Of a stretch of 64,000 nt of DNA, positions 1-9,108 are shown one piece after another (the first letter of the stretch is position 1; the number at the start of each line of letters is the position of its first letter). The notes under the pieces were generated by a model. The model ran no database searches. It had not been told where the DNA came from and saw nothing but the letters and a program-made list of their open reading frames with translations. Source of the stretch: Myxococcales bacterium SG8_38 (GTDB lineage: Bacteria; Myxococcota_A; Polyangia; Polyangiales; Houyiibacteriaceae). Both the position numbers and the translations under genes were made by a program. Where the stretch lies: NCBI GenBank assembly GCA_001303415.1, contig LJTN01000013.1, positions 1-64,000 on the forward strand. Reading direction: 5' to 3'.

Positions 1-278
1 AGAAAGCGGCCGCCGTTCGAGAGCGCGCCGCCGAGATCCCCGGCTACCGAGGGCGTCGCCGAGAATCCGGAGCCGCCTTCAGCTCGCGCAATCTCGCGGC
101 CGTCCGAGAGCGAGAGCGCAAAGAGCGAGCCTTGGGTCTCGCCGTAGATGACGGTGCCGCGCTCGGTCACGATGGGCGGGGTCGGCGCGCCGCGCTCGGG
201 TGGCCTCTCCCATTGCACCTCGCGAGTTCTCAGATCCAAGAGCGACACGCCGCGAGGCGCCGAGGAAATGACGAGCAT
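1..278 (-). CDS. PQQ-like beta-propeller protein, fragment cut by window edge
   Basis: Reading leftwards from an ATG at 278, the frame stays open to the window edge (about 92 codons). It has propeller-blade texture: a LLDLRTREVQWE strand, then IVTERGTVIYGETQGSLFAL, as in PQQ/BamB-type repeats (LDxxTGxxxW). No signal peptide is present. The blade consensus seems to begin about 8 residues before this ATG (GVCIAGR), but an in-frame TGA lies just upstream, so the N-terminus may be lost and the gene may be a remnant next to the tRNA. The true C-terminus is outside the window. Function unknown; an envelope propeller protein is an inference. Confidence 0.45.
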   Translation of the reverse strand, partial: MLVISSAPRGVSLLDLRTREVQWERPPERGAPTPPIVTERGTVIYGETQGSLFALSLSDGREIARAEGGSGFSATPSVAGDLGGALSNGGRF

Positions 279-362
279 ACGCCCGGCGATACAAACGCCC
301 TTTCAGCTTCGCGCTCTACGCGACATAACATCTAGTAGCGCGACTAGTCGAAACTAAAGAGT

Positions 363-445
363 GCGGAAGAGAGGACTCGAACCTCCACGGGTATTACCCC
401 ACTAGATCCTTAGTCTAGCGCGTCTGCCAGTTCCGCCACTTCCGC
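363..445 (-). tRNA. tRNA-Leu (anticodon AAG)
   Basis: The minus strand folds as a class II tRNA of 83 nt. The acceptor stem is GCGGAAG/CTTCCGC, the D-arm region contains GGCAGA, and the anticodon stem is CTAGA/TCTAG around a 7-nt loop CTAAGGA. A long variable arm has a GGG/CCC stem, and the T arm carries TTCGAGT. The loop places AAG at positions 34-36, which reads Leu CUU (and CUC/CUA if A34 becomes inosine). The 3' CCA is not encoded. The long variable arm and the TGGCGGAA start are typical of tRNA-Leu. Confidence 0.9.
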
Positions 446-685
446 AGGAATCGGAGGGGCGGAAAGTAATCAAGCGGCGGCATGTGTCAAGGCGGCAGTC
501 GACGTCGAAGTGCAAGCTCCTGATGGGCACTTCATCCGGACGCCTTCGGCGGCGGTTCGTCCCGCCCCACCAGCTGCGCAAGCGGCTAGTAGAATCACCA
601 GGGCGAGCCATGGACACCTGTGTACGTCGAGGCCAGTCATCGAAGCCCCGATGGCATGATCGGCGGCGTCGGCACAGCTCCGCCA

Positions 686-1105
686 TCATACGAAGGTGGT
701 CGGAACTTTGCTTGCGCTGACCACGAGCTGCCGTGCGGCTTCGACGAATCGAATGATGGTCGGCAGATGTCCGCGACCGAGCTTGAGCTTGCCTTCCATG
801 AGGCCCTTGATCGGGTCGAGCTTTCCTTCGATGACCTCTTGCCAGCGCGTGTACGAGGCCACGAAAGTGAACTCGGCGGCTTCCGAGGAGTCGACCCCCT
901 CGACGAACCTCGCCGCGCGGCATTCGCCGCCATGGACATCCAGCACGACACCGGCGTCCCGTACAAGACCGATGGCGGGGTCTCCGAGCACGATGATCGC
1001 CACGGACCCAAAGGTCCAGCACTTGCCAGCGTCTCGGTATGCGGGGTTGTTGTTCAGGGCGGTGCGATAGGCGTCAGCCCACTCCGCCGAAGGGAATCGA
1101 TGCAC
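686..1105 (-). CDS. SCP2 sterol-binding-domain protein
   Basis: Protein of 139 residues read from a GTG at 1105. FPSAEWADAYRTALNNNPAYR followed by a beta-rich core and FVASYTRWQEVIEGKLDPIKGLMEGKLKL is the usual pattern of stand-alone SCP2 domains (the EGKxD...MxGKLKxxG tail is diagnostic). The family binds lipids or acyl-CoA in a hydrophobic tunnel; the substrate here is unknown. A GGAG sits 7 nt before the GTG, and the domain begins here. An in-frame ATG at 1174 would add 23 Arg/Gly-rich residues without family character. It is divergent from the laccase-domain gene. Confidence 0.75.
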   Translation of the reverse strand: MHRFPSAEWADAYRTALNNNPAYRDAGKCWTFGSVAIIVLGDPAIGLVRDAGVVLDVHGGECRAARFVEGVDSSEAAEFTFVASYTRWQEVIEGKLDPIKGLMEGKLKLGRGHLPTIIRFVEAARQLVVSASKVPTTFV

Positions 1106-1188
1106 AAGCCAACTCCGTGCCCGGCCCGGGCCCGCGTCCTTAGCGTGGAGCGTCAGCCCGTGCAATGGCGCCATGCTAGAAACCTAGG

Positions 1189-1947
1189 GTGCGTGTGCTT
1201 CATTCGACGCTTCTCGAGCGCCATGGCTTCCGTCATGGCTTCGCGACTCGCATTGGCGGGGTCAGCGCGGCGCCCTTCGACACGCTCAATCTCGGCTTTC
1301 ATTTGGGCGACGATGATGACGCGGTCAGGCGAAACCGCCTGCGCTTTGCCGAGAGCCTCGGGGTTTCGGTCGACCGTCTATTCGAGCAGCGGCAGGTGCA
1401 TGGAAACGAGGTGCGGGAGGTGACGCGCTCGGACCGAGCCGAAGAGCTCGCGAATCGGGAAGGCGACGCGCTCGTCGCGCGCGACGAAGGGATTGCCGTG
1501 GCTGCGCGCACTGCGGACTGCGTTCCGGTCCTGATCGCGCATCCGCCGAGCGGAGACGTTGCCGCAGTGCATGCAGGATGGCGCGGGGCGGTGGCGGGCG
1601 TCGTAGGCCGGGCCGTCATGTCCATGGAGCACCCCCCCGGCGAGCTCGTCGCGGCGATCGGCCCTCACATTCGGGTTGGCGCATTCGAAGTTGGTGAGGA
1701 GGTCGCACGAGAGCTCGAGCGTGCCGCCGGGGGGCATCCGGTCGTCGAGCGCGAGGGCGCCAAGCCCCATGGCGATCTTGCGGCGCTAGTCCGTCTACAG
1801 CTTCACCATGGGGGCGTTCCATCGACCGCCGTCGATGATGTGGGCGGCTGCACACACGACGAAGCGCAGCTATTCTTTTCACACCGGCGTGAGCGGGGAA
1901 GGACGGGCCGGCATCTGTCGGTGATCGTCGCCCGCCGGTCACAGTGA
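1189..1947 (+). CDS. pgeF: Laccase-domain purine nucleoside phosphorylase (YfiH/PgeF family)
   Basis: Protein of 252 residues, normal for the family. The three zinc ligands are visible: H71 in RQVHGNEV, C111 in TADCVPV and H128 in VHAGWRG. The IGP, GGCTHDE and FSHRRE motifs near the C-terminus are also typical. Characterised homologues cleave adenosine and inosine by phosphorolysis, and E. coli YfiH has been linked to peptidoglycan fidelity. The start is a GTG with no strong ribosome binding site; residues from MRVLHSTLLE onward fit the family N-terminus. It precedes accD by about 60 nt on the same strand. Confidence 0.88.
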   Translation: MRVLHSTLLERHGFRHGFATRIGGVSAAPFDTLNLGFHLGDDDDAVRRNRLRFAESLGVSVDRLFEQRQVHGNEVREVTRSDRAEELANREGDALVARDEGIAVAARTADCVPVLIAHPPSGDVAAVHAGWRGAVAGVVGRAVMSMEHPPGELVAAIGPHIRVGAFEVGEEVARELERAAGGHPVVEREGAKPHGDLAALVRLQLHHGGVPSTAVDDVGGCTHDEAQLFFSHRRERGRTGRHLSVIVARRSQ

Positions 1948-2005
1948 GGTTTCGGGGCGGCATCCCAGGGTCGCTCGGGTTGCTGCTTCATGCTATTTCC
2001 ACGGT

Positions 2006-2845
2006 GTGGCGGACTTCGCCAAGACCAAAGCCGGAGTCGATGCCTCCGAAAAGAAAACCCTCGGCCAGGGGCTCTTTCGCAAGTGTGACGAGTGCGGCGA
2101 CGCGGTGAAGAAGCAGGACTTCGAGCGGAACTTCGAGGTCTGTCCGGCTTGCGGATTTCACTTCCATTTGCCGGCGGAGCGCTGGATCGAGATCCTCACC
2201 GACCCTGGGACGTGGACGGCCCTCGACACCGATTTGATTTCGGCCGATCCACTTGGCTTCGTCGATTCGAAGCCCTATCCGGAGCGAATCGAAGCGGCCC
2301 GCAAAGCGACCCGGCTGAACGACGCCATTCTGGCAGGGGAGGCCCGCATCGACGGGCGCCCGATTCAGCTCGGCGTATTCGTGTTCCGCTTCATGGGCGG
2401 CTCGATGGGCTCGGTCGTCGGCGAGGTCGTCACCCGGATGATAGAGCGCGGCGTGGAGCACCGGCAACCCGTGGTCCTGCTCTCCTGCTCGGGCGGGGCG
2501 CGCATGCAGGAGGGGTCCTTGTCGTTGATGCAGATGGCCAAGACCGTCGCGGCTCGGGGCCGCCTCCGCGATGCGGGGGTGCCTTTCATCAGCGTGTTGC
2601 TGAATCCGACGACCGGTGGCGTGGCTGCGAGCTTCGCGCTGCAGGGCGACGTCAACATCGCCGAGCCGGGGGCGCTAATCGGATTCGCCGGGCCACGGGT
2701 CATCGAAGACACGATTCGCGAAAAGCTTCCCGATGGATTTCAGCGAGCCGAGTTCCTGTTGGAGCACGGCATGATCGACCTGATCTCCACACGTCAGGAC
2801 ATGCGCCGCAACGTCGCTCGCATGGTCGAGTATCTGGCAGGGTGA
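2006..2845 (+). CDS. accD: Acetyl-CoA carboxylase, carboxyltransferase subunit beta
   Basis: Transfers the carboxyl group from carboxybiotin to acetyl-CoA to form malonyl-CoA, the first step of fatty acid synthesis, as a partner of AccA. The N-terminal zinc ribbon has C27-x2-C30-x15-C46-x2-C49. The crotonase-like carboxyltransferase core contains SCSGGARMQEG and the PTTGGVAASFA oxyanion region. At 279 residues it is full length. It starts at a GTG. The stop TGA overlaps the GTG of folC, a common accD-folC pairing that suggests translational coupling. The accA gene is not in the window. Confidence 0.96.
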   Translation: MADFAKTKAGVDASEKKTLGQGLFRKCDECGDAVKKQDFERNFEVCPACGFHFHLPAERWIEILTDPGTWTALDTDLISADPLGFVDSKPYPERIEAARKATRLNDAILAGEARIDGRPIQLGVFVFRFMGGSMGSVVGEVVTRMIERGVEHRQPVVLLSCSGGARMQEGSLSLMQMAKTVAARGRLRDAGVPFISVLLNPTTGGVAASFALQGDVNIAEPGALIGFAGPRVIEDTIREKLPDGFQRAEFLLEHGMIDLISTRQDMRRNVARMVEYLAG

Positions 2846-4113
2846 CTCGGTACAAGGAAGCACTTCGCTGGCTCTATGGATTGGAGTCCGGCGGCATCAA
2901 GCTCGGGATCGAGCGTACTGCCGAGGCCGCCGAGCTACGCGGCCATCCTGAACGCGCCCTTCGCCACGTGCACGTTGCGGGCACCAATGGAAAAGGCAGC
3001 GTGGCCGCCATGCTCGAATCGACCTTGCGTGCGGCGGGGTACCGGACAGGATTCTTCTCGTCGCCTCATTTGCAGCGCTACGTCGAGCGTATCCGGATCG
3101 ACGGCCGTCCCATCTCCGAGCGTGAGGCGGCGGCGCGCATCGAGGAGCTGCGTGCTGATACCCGTCTGCCCCCCTTGTCGTTTTTCGAGTTCACGACGTT
3201 ACTCGGCTTCGAGGCGTTTAGGGACGCCCAGTGTGACATCGTCGTGCTCGAGGTCGGGCTCGGGGGCCGCCTCGATTCGACGAACATCGTCTCCCCCGAG
3301 GCTTGTGTCATCACCAGCATCGGCCTCGAGCATCAACGCATTCTCGGCGACACGCTCGCCAAGATCGCACGTGAAAAAGCGGGAGTGATCAAGCCGGGGG
3401 TTCCCTGCGTCGTCGGTGCGCGTGGCAAGAGCGTTCGCCGCGCCATCCGGTCGAGAGCGCGCGCCATGGACGCGCCCGTCCGGTGGATCGACAAAGACTT
3501 CGGGAGCGCCTGGAACGAGGGATCGCTGTCGGTACGGGTAGGGGAGCGACGCTGGGACGATGTGCGCATCGCGCTGCGCGGAAGCTACCAGGCAGACAAC
3601 GCGGCGTGCGCGATTGCGACCTTGCTCGAGCTCGGCCAACGCGGTTTCCCTGTATCCGATGCAAACATTCGCAAGGGGCTCGAGCGTGTGAAGTGGCCCG
3701 GCCGTCTCGAGTGGATCCCCAGCCGGCCCGCTTTCCTGTTCGACGCCGCTCACAACGCCGCAGGTTGCGAGACCCTCGCGTTCTATCTCGAGGAGCTCAC
3801 TTTTCCTGGACCTGTGGTGCTCGTGTTCGGCGCGATGCGAGACAAGGATCACCACCGCATGCTCGCTTCCTTCGACGGGATCGTAGAGCGCCGCTTCTAT
3901 GCTGCGCCTCCGATTCAACGCTCGGAGAGGCCGGAGCGGCTTGCAAAAATCCGCGCAGGAACCACCGCCAGGAGCGTCCGCGACGCTGTGGCTCGCGCAA
4001 GACGAGCGGCTGGCCCCGAAGGCCTCGTGGTCGTAGCAGGATCCATATTTCTGGTATCGGAGGCCCGCGCGATCGTCAAAAACGTCCGCACCGATCCTCC
4101 CATCGCAATGTGA
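2842..4113 (+). CDS. folC: Folylpolyglutamate synthase / dihydrofolate synthase
   Basis: Mur-ligase-family enzyme of 423 residues that adds glutamate to folates (and to dihydropteroate if bifunctional). The ATP loop HVAGTNGKGSVAAM lies near residue 50. FFSSPHLQRYVERI, the VGLGGRLDSTN motif, GLEHQRILGDTLAKIAREKAG and the C-terminal FDAAHNAAG are all family landmarks. The start is GTG at 2842, sharing GTGA with the accD stop. The open frame extends upstream through accD, but that part has no family similarity. It ends 25 nt before hemE on the same strand. Confidence 0.95.
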   Translation: MTRYKEALRWLYGLESGGIKLGIERTAEAAELRGHPERALRHVHVAGTNGKGSVAAMLESTLRAAGYRTGFFSSPHLQRYVERIRIDGRPISEREAAARIEELRADTRLPPLSFFEFTTLLGFEAFRDAQCDIVVLEVGLGGRLDSTNIVSPEACVITSIGLEHQRILGDTLAKIAREKAGVIKPGVPCVVGARGKSVRRAIRSRARAMDAPVRWIDKDFGSAWNEGSLSVRVGERRWDDVRIALRGSYQADNAACAIATLLELGQRGFPVSDANIRKGLERVKWPGRLEWIPSRPAFLFDAAHNAAGCETLAFYLEELTFPGPVVLVFGAMRDKDHHRMLASFDGIVERRFYAAPPIQRSERPERLAKIRAGTTARSVRDAVARARRAAGPEGLVVVAGSIFLVSEARAIVKNVRTDPPIAM

Positions 4114-4138
4114 TGGCTTCTGCGCTACAAGTGCGCCG

Positions 4139-5158
4139 ATGAGTGTGTTCTTGAAGGCCTGTCGGCGGGAGCCGACTCCCTACACGCCGATCTGGATCAT
4201 GCGGCAAGCCGGGCGCTACCAACCGGAATATCGCGCGCTCCGGGAGCGGGTGAGCTTCATCGAGCTTTGCAAGACGCCCGAGCTCGCGTGCGAGGTGACG
4301 GTTCGAGCCGTCGACCAGCTTGGCGTGGACGCCGGGATCATCTTTGCTGACATCCTCTTGATTCTCGAGCCGTTGCAGATCGGCTTCGAGTTCACCGATG
4401 ATCGGGGACCGAGAATCATGAATCCGATTCGCACGGCTGCGCAGGTCGATCGGATTCCCGAGCGCATCGATGCTGCCCGATCTTTGCACTACGTGATGGA
4501 TGCGATTCGTGCGACGACGAAGGAGCTCTCGGTGCCGCTCATCGGCTTTGCCGGCGCCCCCTTCACCTTGGCTTCCTATGCGATCGAAGGCGGCGGTTCC
4601 AAAGACTACTACGAGACCAAGAAGCTCATGTACGGCGACGAAGGTCTGTGGAATGCGTTCATGGCAAGGCTCTCCGCAGCGATTGCCGACTACCTGAGGG
4701 CGCAGATCGACGCGGGCGCACAAGCGGTGCAGCTCTTCGATAGTTGGGTCGGCTGCCTTTCAGTCGCCGACTATCGCCGTTACGTTCTACGGCACACCAA
4801 AGCGATCTTCGATGCGCTCCCCAAAGACACCCCAGCCATTCACTTCGGCACGGGGAATCCGGCTCTCTATCCAGCGATGAAAGAAGCAGGCGGCGACGTG
4901 ATCGGGATCGACTGGCGCATCTCCATCGACGACGCCTGGTCGGTCCTCGGCGACCGCGTCGGTCTTCAAGGCAACATGGACCCGGCAGCGTTGCTCACTT
5001 CACCCGACGTTTTGCGCGCGCGCGCCTCCGAGGTGCTGCAAAGCGCGGCTGGCCGACCGGGGCACATCTTCAATCTCGGGCACGGCATCATGCCGCAAGC
5101 GACCGTCGACCAAGCGCGCGCACTGGTCGATCACGTACATGAAGCCAGCCAGCGCTAG
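4139..5158 (+). CDS. hemE: Uroporphyrinogen decarboxylase
   Basis: Decarboxylates the four acetate side chains of uroporphyrinogen III to give coproporphyrinogen III in cytosolic haem synthesis. The signature IWIMRQAGRYQPEYR is near residues 19-33 and contains the substrate-binding Arg residues. GIIFADILLI carries the catalytic Asp, and the GFAGAPFTLASY and FNLGHGIMP blocks are intact. Length is 339 residues, normal. The stop overlaps by 4 nt the stop of the convergent barrel gene. Confidence 0.96.
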   Translation: MSVFLKACRREPTPYTPIWIMRQAGRYQPEYRALRERVSFIELCKTPELACEVTVRAVDQLGVDAGIIFADILLILEPLQIGFEFTDDRGPRIMNPIRTAAQVDRIPERIDAARSLHYVMDAIRATTKELSVPLIGFAGAPFTLASYAIEGGGSKDYYETKKLMYGDEGLWNAFMARLSAAIADYLRAQIDAGAQAVQLFDSWVGCLSVADYRRYVLRHTKAIFDALPKDTPAIHFGTGNPALYPAMKEAGGDVIGIDWRISIDDAWSVLGDRVGLQGNMDPAALLTSPDVLRARASEVLQSAAGRPGHIFNLGHGIMPQATVDQARALVDHVHEASQR

Positions 5159-5862
5159 TTCCTTCGAACGCCGATGAAGTGGAAGGTCAGCGCAAAGGTG
5201 GCGCCGAACTGCTGGCCGCTGATCCAGGAGCTACCCTCGTCACCACGCAACGACAGGGCGACGAAGGTCCAATCGAAAGTCGTCGCAAACGAGATCCATC
5301 GCACGATCGGAATCCGCACGCCCAGGCCGCCCGTGAACGAAACCCCACCGCTGTCGACGTTGGTCAGACTCGAGCCGTAAGGGTTTCCGTTGAAGGTCTT
5401 TGCATAGCCGATGGAGGCTCGGAAGATCGGATGCACGTACGGAATGAAACGCAGGTTTCCTTGCATGTCGATACCGGTCTTCAAGAGCTTGTAGTCGCCG
5501 TAGTCGGCTTGACGATAGAACCACCCGAGAAAAAACGGCCCGCCGAAGGCGGTGCCGATGGCAAATCCGTATTCGGGCCCCTTGAGCCTTGGCGCGTTTT
5601 GATTCGTACCGGCGAAGTCGAGGCTGCCAAACTGATCGGGATCGAACGACGAAGGGCCAGCGAACCCCTCGAGCCAGAGCCAGCCCTGCACCTTCCTGTA
5701 ATACGGTCCTCGCTTCTTTTCTTCCTTGGACGCTTCAGCCGCCGGAGCCGCTGCCGGCTCTGCCGTCGGTTCCGGCTCGTGGACCGTGCCCACCTCTTCC
5801 TGCGCGGAGGCGGTGCCTCCGAACACGAGCAATCCCGCGACCATCCAAAATGCGTGCCTCAT
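5155..5862 (-). CDS. Outer-membrane beta-barrel protein, small
   Basis: Protein of 235 residues with a clear signal peptide (MRHAFWMVAGLLVFGG, cleavage after ASA). A Pro/Glu/Ala-rich periplasmic linker (about residues 22-50) follows, then about 8-10 short aromatic-ended amphipathic strands alternating with Gly and Asn turns. It ends in a strand typical of outer-membrane barrels. I do not recognise a named family; OmpW/OmpA-barrel-like folds are possible. It is convergent with hemE. The 150 nt upstream contain no other gene, so it is probably monocistronic. Confidence 0.7.
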   Translation of the reverse strand: MRHAFWMVAGLLVFGGTASAQEEVGTVHEPEPTAEPAAAPAAEASKEEKKRGPYYRKVQGWLWLEGFAGPSSFDPDQFGSLDFAGTNQNAPRLKGPEYGFAIGTAFGGPFFLGWFYRQADYGDYKLLKTGIDMQGNLRFIPYVHPIFRASIGYAKTFNGNPYGSSLTNVDSGGVSFTGGLGVRIPIVRWISFATTFDWTFVALSLRGDEGSSWISGQQFGATFALTFHFIGVRRN

Positions 5863-6016
5863 CAGCTACCTCCTCATCTGGAATTGGCGCACGCGGAATG
5901 CTCCTTGCAAATCCCGCGCTCGACAGCCTTCATCGGTACAGACCATAACACAGGAGATGAGGGCATGTGAGGGATGCTAGACGACTTCTTCCATTGCTTT
6001 CACGAGGTGCTCTGAA

Positions 6017-6604
6017 GTGGAACGCGAGCCCCAGCACATCTATCTCGATCCGCTAGACGCCGTCTGGTTGACGGTGGCGAAGCGCATCGGCTTTCGGGTC
6101 GAACGATCGACCGAGGTCTATGCGTCGACCGATGGAGCGGGCCTGATGCTCATCGGTCATCCGAGCACACTCGACCCCGATGACTGTCTGGCCCAGATGA
6201 TTCTGCACGAGCTTTGCCATTCGCTGGTGGAAGGGCCCGAAGGCCTCGAGGCAGTCGACTTCGGCCTCGACAACGAAAGCGAGCGCGACGTGCAACGCGA
6301 GCACGCTTGCCTCCGGCTTCAGGCTTGGCTGACGGGCAGGCACGGCCTCCGCCGGGTGCTCGCGCCCACCACGGACTTCCGCAGCTACTACGACCGGCTT
6401 CCGCCCGATCCGCTGGCCGACGAGACCGACCCTGCCACCGGGCTCGCCCTTGCGGGCGCTGCCCGCTCGGAACGGCCGCCGTGGGCACCGCATCTGCTGC
6501 AAGGCCTCGAGGCCACCGCCAAGATCATCCGAGCTGCGTCCGAGCTCGGCGCCGAAGACCCGTCCGCTCCACACGTACCTATCTGGTCGGAATTCAAGCG
6601 CTAG
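6017..6604 (+). CDS. Hypothetical protein with HExxH zincin-like motif
   Basis: Protein of 195 residues with no signal peptide and no membrane segment. Residues 61-70 read MILHELCHSL, giving H64-E65-x2-H68, the helix of zinc metallopeptidases. A second acidic helix (ERDVQREHACLRLQAWL, about residues 92-108) could give a third ligand. Similar small proteins occur in myxobacteria with no known substrate. The start is GTG at 6017. Gene order (upstream of rpsB but separated by 200 nt) does not suggest a role. Peptidase activity is an inference from one motif. Confidence 0.6.
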   Translation: MEREPQHIYLDPLDAVWLTVAKRIGFRVERSTEVYASTDGAGLMLIGHPSTLDPDDCLAQMILHELCHSLVEGPEGLEAVDFGLDNESERDVQREHACLRLQAWLTGRHGLRRVLAPTTDFRSYYDRLPPDPLADETDPATGLALAGAARSERPPWAPHLLQGLEATAKIIRAASELGAEDPSAPHVPIWSEFKR

Positions 6605-6803
6605 CTCGCCACCGCTTGCCCGACGCCCGTCCCGGCTGGCACCCGCACCTCTGCGTGGTATACGAGGCCCCGCTTCCCGCGGAAGCCGGGTGTCGTTTCG
6701 GCCCCGAAATCACACACATCTCCTGGCTCGATCAGGCGTTCCGGTGCCCTTCGGGGTTGTCCGCCTGGGGAGATGGTAGCGCAACCGAAAGGAGAAACGA
6801 GCA
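6605..6803 (+). promoter_or_regulatory. Leader region of rpsB-tsf-pyrH-frr
   Basis: About 200 nt without a convincing gene. It holds a perfect hairpin GCTTCC-CGC-GGAAGC at about 6674-6688 inside a GGCCCC...GGCCCC stretch, and a strong AAGGAG 9 nt before the rpsB ATG. S2 leaders are autoregulatory targets in some bacteria, but no known leader motif is recognised here. No good sigma70 boxes are seen. Confidence 0.3.
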
Positions 6804-7679
6804 ATGGCTCAAACTACGCACGAGATCCAGGAGGCGCCCGAGTTGGCGGCCCTGGGCGGTCCCGAAGTCGCTTCAGGCGACCTTCCCATCGGCCTCAGGG
6901 CCCTCATCGACGCCGGCGTGCACTTTGGTCACCAGACCAAGCGCTGGAACCCGCGGATGCGACCTTACATCTACGGGGCCCGCAATGGCATCCACATCAT
7001 CGACCTCGATCAGACCGCCGAGCTCTTCAAGCGCGCTTACAACTTCGTCGGGGACGCCGTCGCACGCGGGGGACACGTCCTGTTCGTCGGCACCAAGCGT
7101 CAGGCCGCGGAGGTCGTGCGCGAGGAAGCCACGAGGGCAGGCCAGTTCTTCGTGACCGGCCGCTGGCTGGGCGGGACGCTCACCAACTTCCGCACGATGA
7201 AAGGAGGCATCGAACGCCTCCGAGACATCGAGCAGCAGATCGAGGACGGTACCATCAACGCCCTTCGAAAGAAGGAAGCGCTGTCGCTTCGCCGCGAGGC
7301 GGAGAAGCTCGAGAAGTACCTCGGTGGCATCAAGATGATGAACAGCCTCCCGTCCGTGCTCTACGTGGTCGATCCGCAAAACGAGCACATCGCCGTGAGC
7401 GAGGCGCGCAAGCTCCACATTCCAATCGTGGCGCTCACCGACACCAACTGCGACCCCGACCTGATCGACTTCGTCATTCCCGGCAATGACGATGCCATTC
7501 GCTCGATCAAGCTAATCACCTCTCGAATCGCCGATGCATGCACCGAGGGTGGCCAGCGGCACCGCGAGTTTCTGCAACACGAAGGCGCACAGGCGCCGGC
7601 CGCGGCCAGCGAGGGGGTCCAAGTCGAGTTCGCACGAAAGCGCGGCTCGGCGCCCGCGGCGCCGGAAGGAACCGAATGA
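6804..7679 (+). CDS. rpsB: Small ribosomal subunit protein uS2
   Basis: Component of the 30S body, needed for S1 binding. Core motifs: [19 protein letters not shown] (about residues 33-51), [18 protein letters not shown], and the C-terminal [22 protein letters not shown]. The protein has 291 residues, about 40-50 more than E. coli S2. The excess is a 30-residue acidic N-terminus and a Pro/Ala-rich C-terminal tail ([20 protein letters not shown]). The ribosome binding site AAGGAG is well placed. The stop is overlapped by the first ATG of tsf. Confidence 0.97.
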   Translation: MAQTTHEIQEAPELAALGGPEVASGDLPIGLRALIDAGVHFGHQTKRWNPRMRPYIYGARNGIHIIDLDQTAELFKRAYNFVGDAVARGGHVLFVGTKRQAAEVVREEATRAGQFFVTGRWLGGTLTNFRTMKGGIERLRDIEQQIEDGTINALRKKEALSLRREAEKLEKYLGGIKMMNSLPSVLYVVDPQNEHIAVSEARKLHIPIVALTDTNCDPDLIDFVIPGNDDAIRSIKLITSRIADACTEGGQRHREFLQHEGAQAPAAASEGVQVEFARKRGSAPAAPEGTE

Positions 7680-8353
7680 TGGCCGAAATCACTGCGTCGA
7701 TGGTCAAGTCACTTCGCGATCGCACGGGCGCCGGCATGATGGCGTGCCGCGATGCGCTTCGCGAGAGCGACGGAGACGAGGAAAAGGCAATCGAGATCAT
7801 TCAGAAGAAGGGTCTAAGCAAAGTCGCCAAGAAAGCTGGCGCCATCGCAGGCGACGGCCTGGTTCACGCCTACATCCATGGTGCGGGACGGGTGGGTGTC
7901 CTCGTCGAGGTCAACTGCCAGACCGACTTCGTGGCTCGCAACGAGGATTTCCGGCAGTTCGTCGAGGAAACCGCGATGCAGATCGCTGCGGAGGCGCCGC
8001 TCTTCGTGAGCGAGGACGACATCCCGGAGAACGAGCTCCTCGCCCAAACTGCGATCTTTCGGGGTCAGCTCGAAGAGGAAGGCAAGGAGACTGGGAAAGA
8101 GAAGCCGGCTGCGGCCATCGAAAAGATCATCGAAGGCAAGCTTGCCAAGTGGCAAAAGGACGTTTGTCTTCTCGATCAGCAGTCGATCATGGGTGACGAG
8201 AAAACGATCCGGCAGCGCATGGAGGAGCTCAGCGCCAAGATGGGTGAAAAGATCGGCGTGCGACGCTTCACTCGGTACGAGCTCGGCGAGGGGATCGAGA
8301 AAAAGAAATCAGACCTCGCGGCAGAGGTGACCGAAGCGCTAAAGGGCTCTTGA
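7676..8353 (+). CDS. tsf: Elongation factor Ts
   Basis: Guanine nucleotide exchange factor for EF-Tu. The N-terminal UBA-like domain is [20 protein letters not shown], followed by the exchange motif [13 protein letters not shown] (around residue 80, with the TDFVA tetrad that contacts EF-Tu). About 225 residues, so a single-copy short core like those of thermophiles and some deltaproteobacteria rather than the 280 of E. coli. Two adjacent ATGs (7676 and 7679) are possible starts; the first overlaps the rpsB stop as ATGA. GGAAGGA precedes them. The frame is open upstream but without similarity. Confidence 0.96.
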   Translation: MMAEITASMVKSLRDRTGAGMMACRDALRESDGDEEKAIEIIQKKGLSKVAKKAGAIAGDGLVHAYIHGAGRVGVLVEVNCQTDFVARNEDFRQFVEETAMQIAAEAPLFVSEDDIPENELLAQTAIFRGQLEEEGKETGKEKPAAAIEKIIEGKLAKWQKDVCLLDQQSIMGDEKTIRQRMEELSAKMGEKIGVRRFTRYELGEGIEKKKSDLAAEVTEALKGS

Positions 8354-8356
8354 GTC

Positions 8357-9085
8357 ATGTCGAACGGGGCGAAGCTCACGCGGGTGCTGCTGAAGCTGTC
8401 TGGAGAGGCGCTTTCGGGCGCCCCCTCCGGCGAGAGCATCGACCCCACGATTCTCAAAGCGGTCAGCGAAGAGCTGGCTGAAGTTCATGCGAGCGGATGT
8501 CAGATCGGCATCGTCATCGGAGGCGGCAACATCTTTCGTGGCCTCAAGGGCAGCGCCAGCGGCATGGATCGCACTGCCGCCGACCACATGGGCATGTTGG
8601 CCACGGTCATCAATGGAATTGCGCTTCAGGATGGGCTGGAGAAGGCCGGGGTGAACACTCGTGTCATGAGCGCCCTGGAGATCAAGGCGGTGTGCGAGCC
8701 GTACATTCGCCGCAGAGCCGTCCGCCATCTCGAGAAGGGCCGGGTCGTGATCTTCGTCGCGGGCACGGGCAACCCGTACTTCTCGACGGACACCGCTGCC
8801 GCCCTCCGGGCGATGGAGATCCGTGCCAACGCCTTGTGCAAGGCCACCAAGGTCGAGGGGATTTACGACAAGGATCCGAGCAAGCATCCCGACGCGAAAA
8901 TGGTGCGGAGGCTAAGCTACGACCAGTTTTTGATGGAAAGGGTGGGCGTCATGGACGCCACGGCCGTGGCGCTCTGCCGCGACAACGACCTGCCCATCCG
9001 TGTATTCAAGCTGGGCCAACCCGGCAACATTAAACGGGTTGTCATGGGCGAAGACGTCGGTAGCCTAGTGACGGCCGAGGGCTGA
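8357..9085 (+). CDS. pyrH: UMP kinase
   Basis: Phosphorylates UMP to UDP with ATP; bacterial amino-acid-kinase-fold hexamer. KLSGEAL at about residues 14-20, [11 protein letters not shown], the [15 protein letters not shown] helix, [20 protein letters not shown] and [13 protein letters not shown] are diagnostic. 242 residues, full length. It sits 3 nt after tsf and 23 nt before frr in the conserved rpsB-tsf-pyrH-frr order, and is probably co-transcribed. Confidence 0.97.
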   Translation: MSNGAKLTRVLLKLSGEALSGAPSGESIDPTILKAVSEELAEVHASGCQIGIVIGGGNIFRGLKGSASGMDRTAADHMGMLATVINGIALQDGLEKAGVNTRVMSALEIKAVCEPYIRRRAVRHLEKGRVVIFVAGTGNPYFSTDTAAALRAMEIRANALCKATKVEGIYDKDPSKHPDAKMVRRLSYDQFLMERVGVMDATAVALCRDNDLPIRVFKLGQPGNIKRVVMGEDVGSLVTAEG

Positions 9086-9108
9086 TTTCCCCTCGAACCG
9101 AGGAACCG

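Noticed and set aside
402-1022. Arg/Cys-rich open frame on the minus strand overlapping the tRNA and the SCP2 gene
   Set aside because: Composition is that of a high-GC shadow frame, it covers the tRNA, and the SCP2 frame is clearly coding.
2092-2841. 250-residue upstream extension of the folC reading frame
   Set aside because: It lies inside accD in another frame and is Arg-rich; GTG 2842 gives the normal FolC N-terminus.
6601-6804. 67-residue open frame on the minus strand in the rpsB leader
   Set aside because: It has no recognisable family, no ribosome site, and covers exactly the leader, so it is treated as chance.
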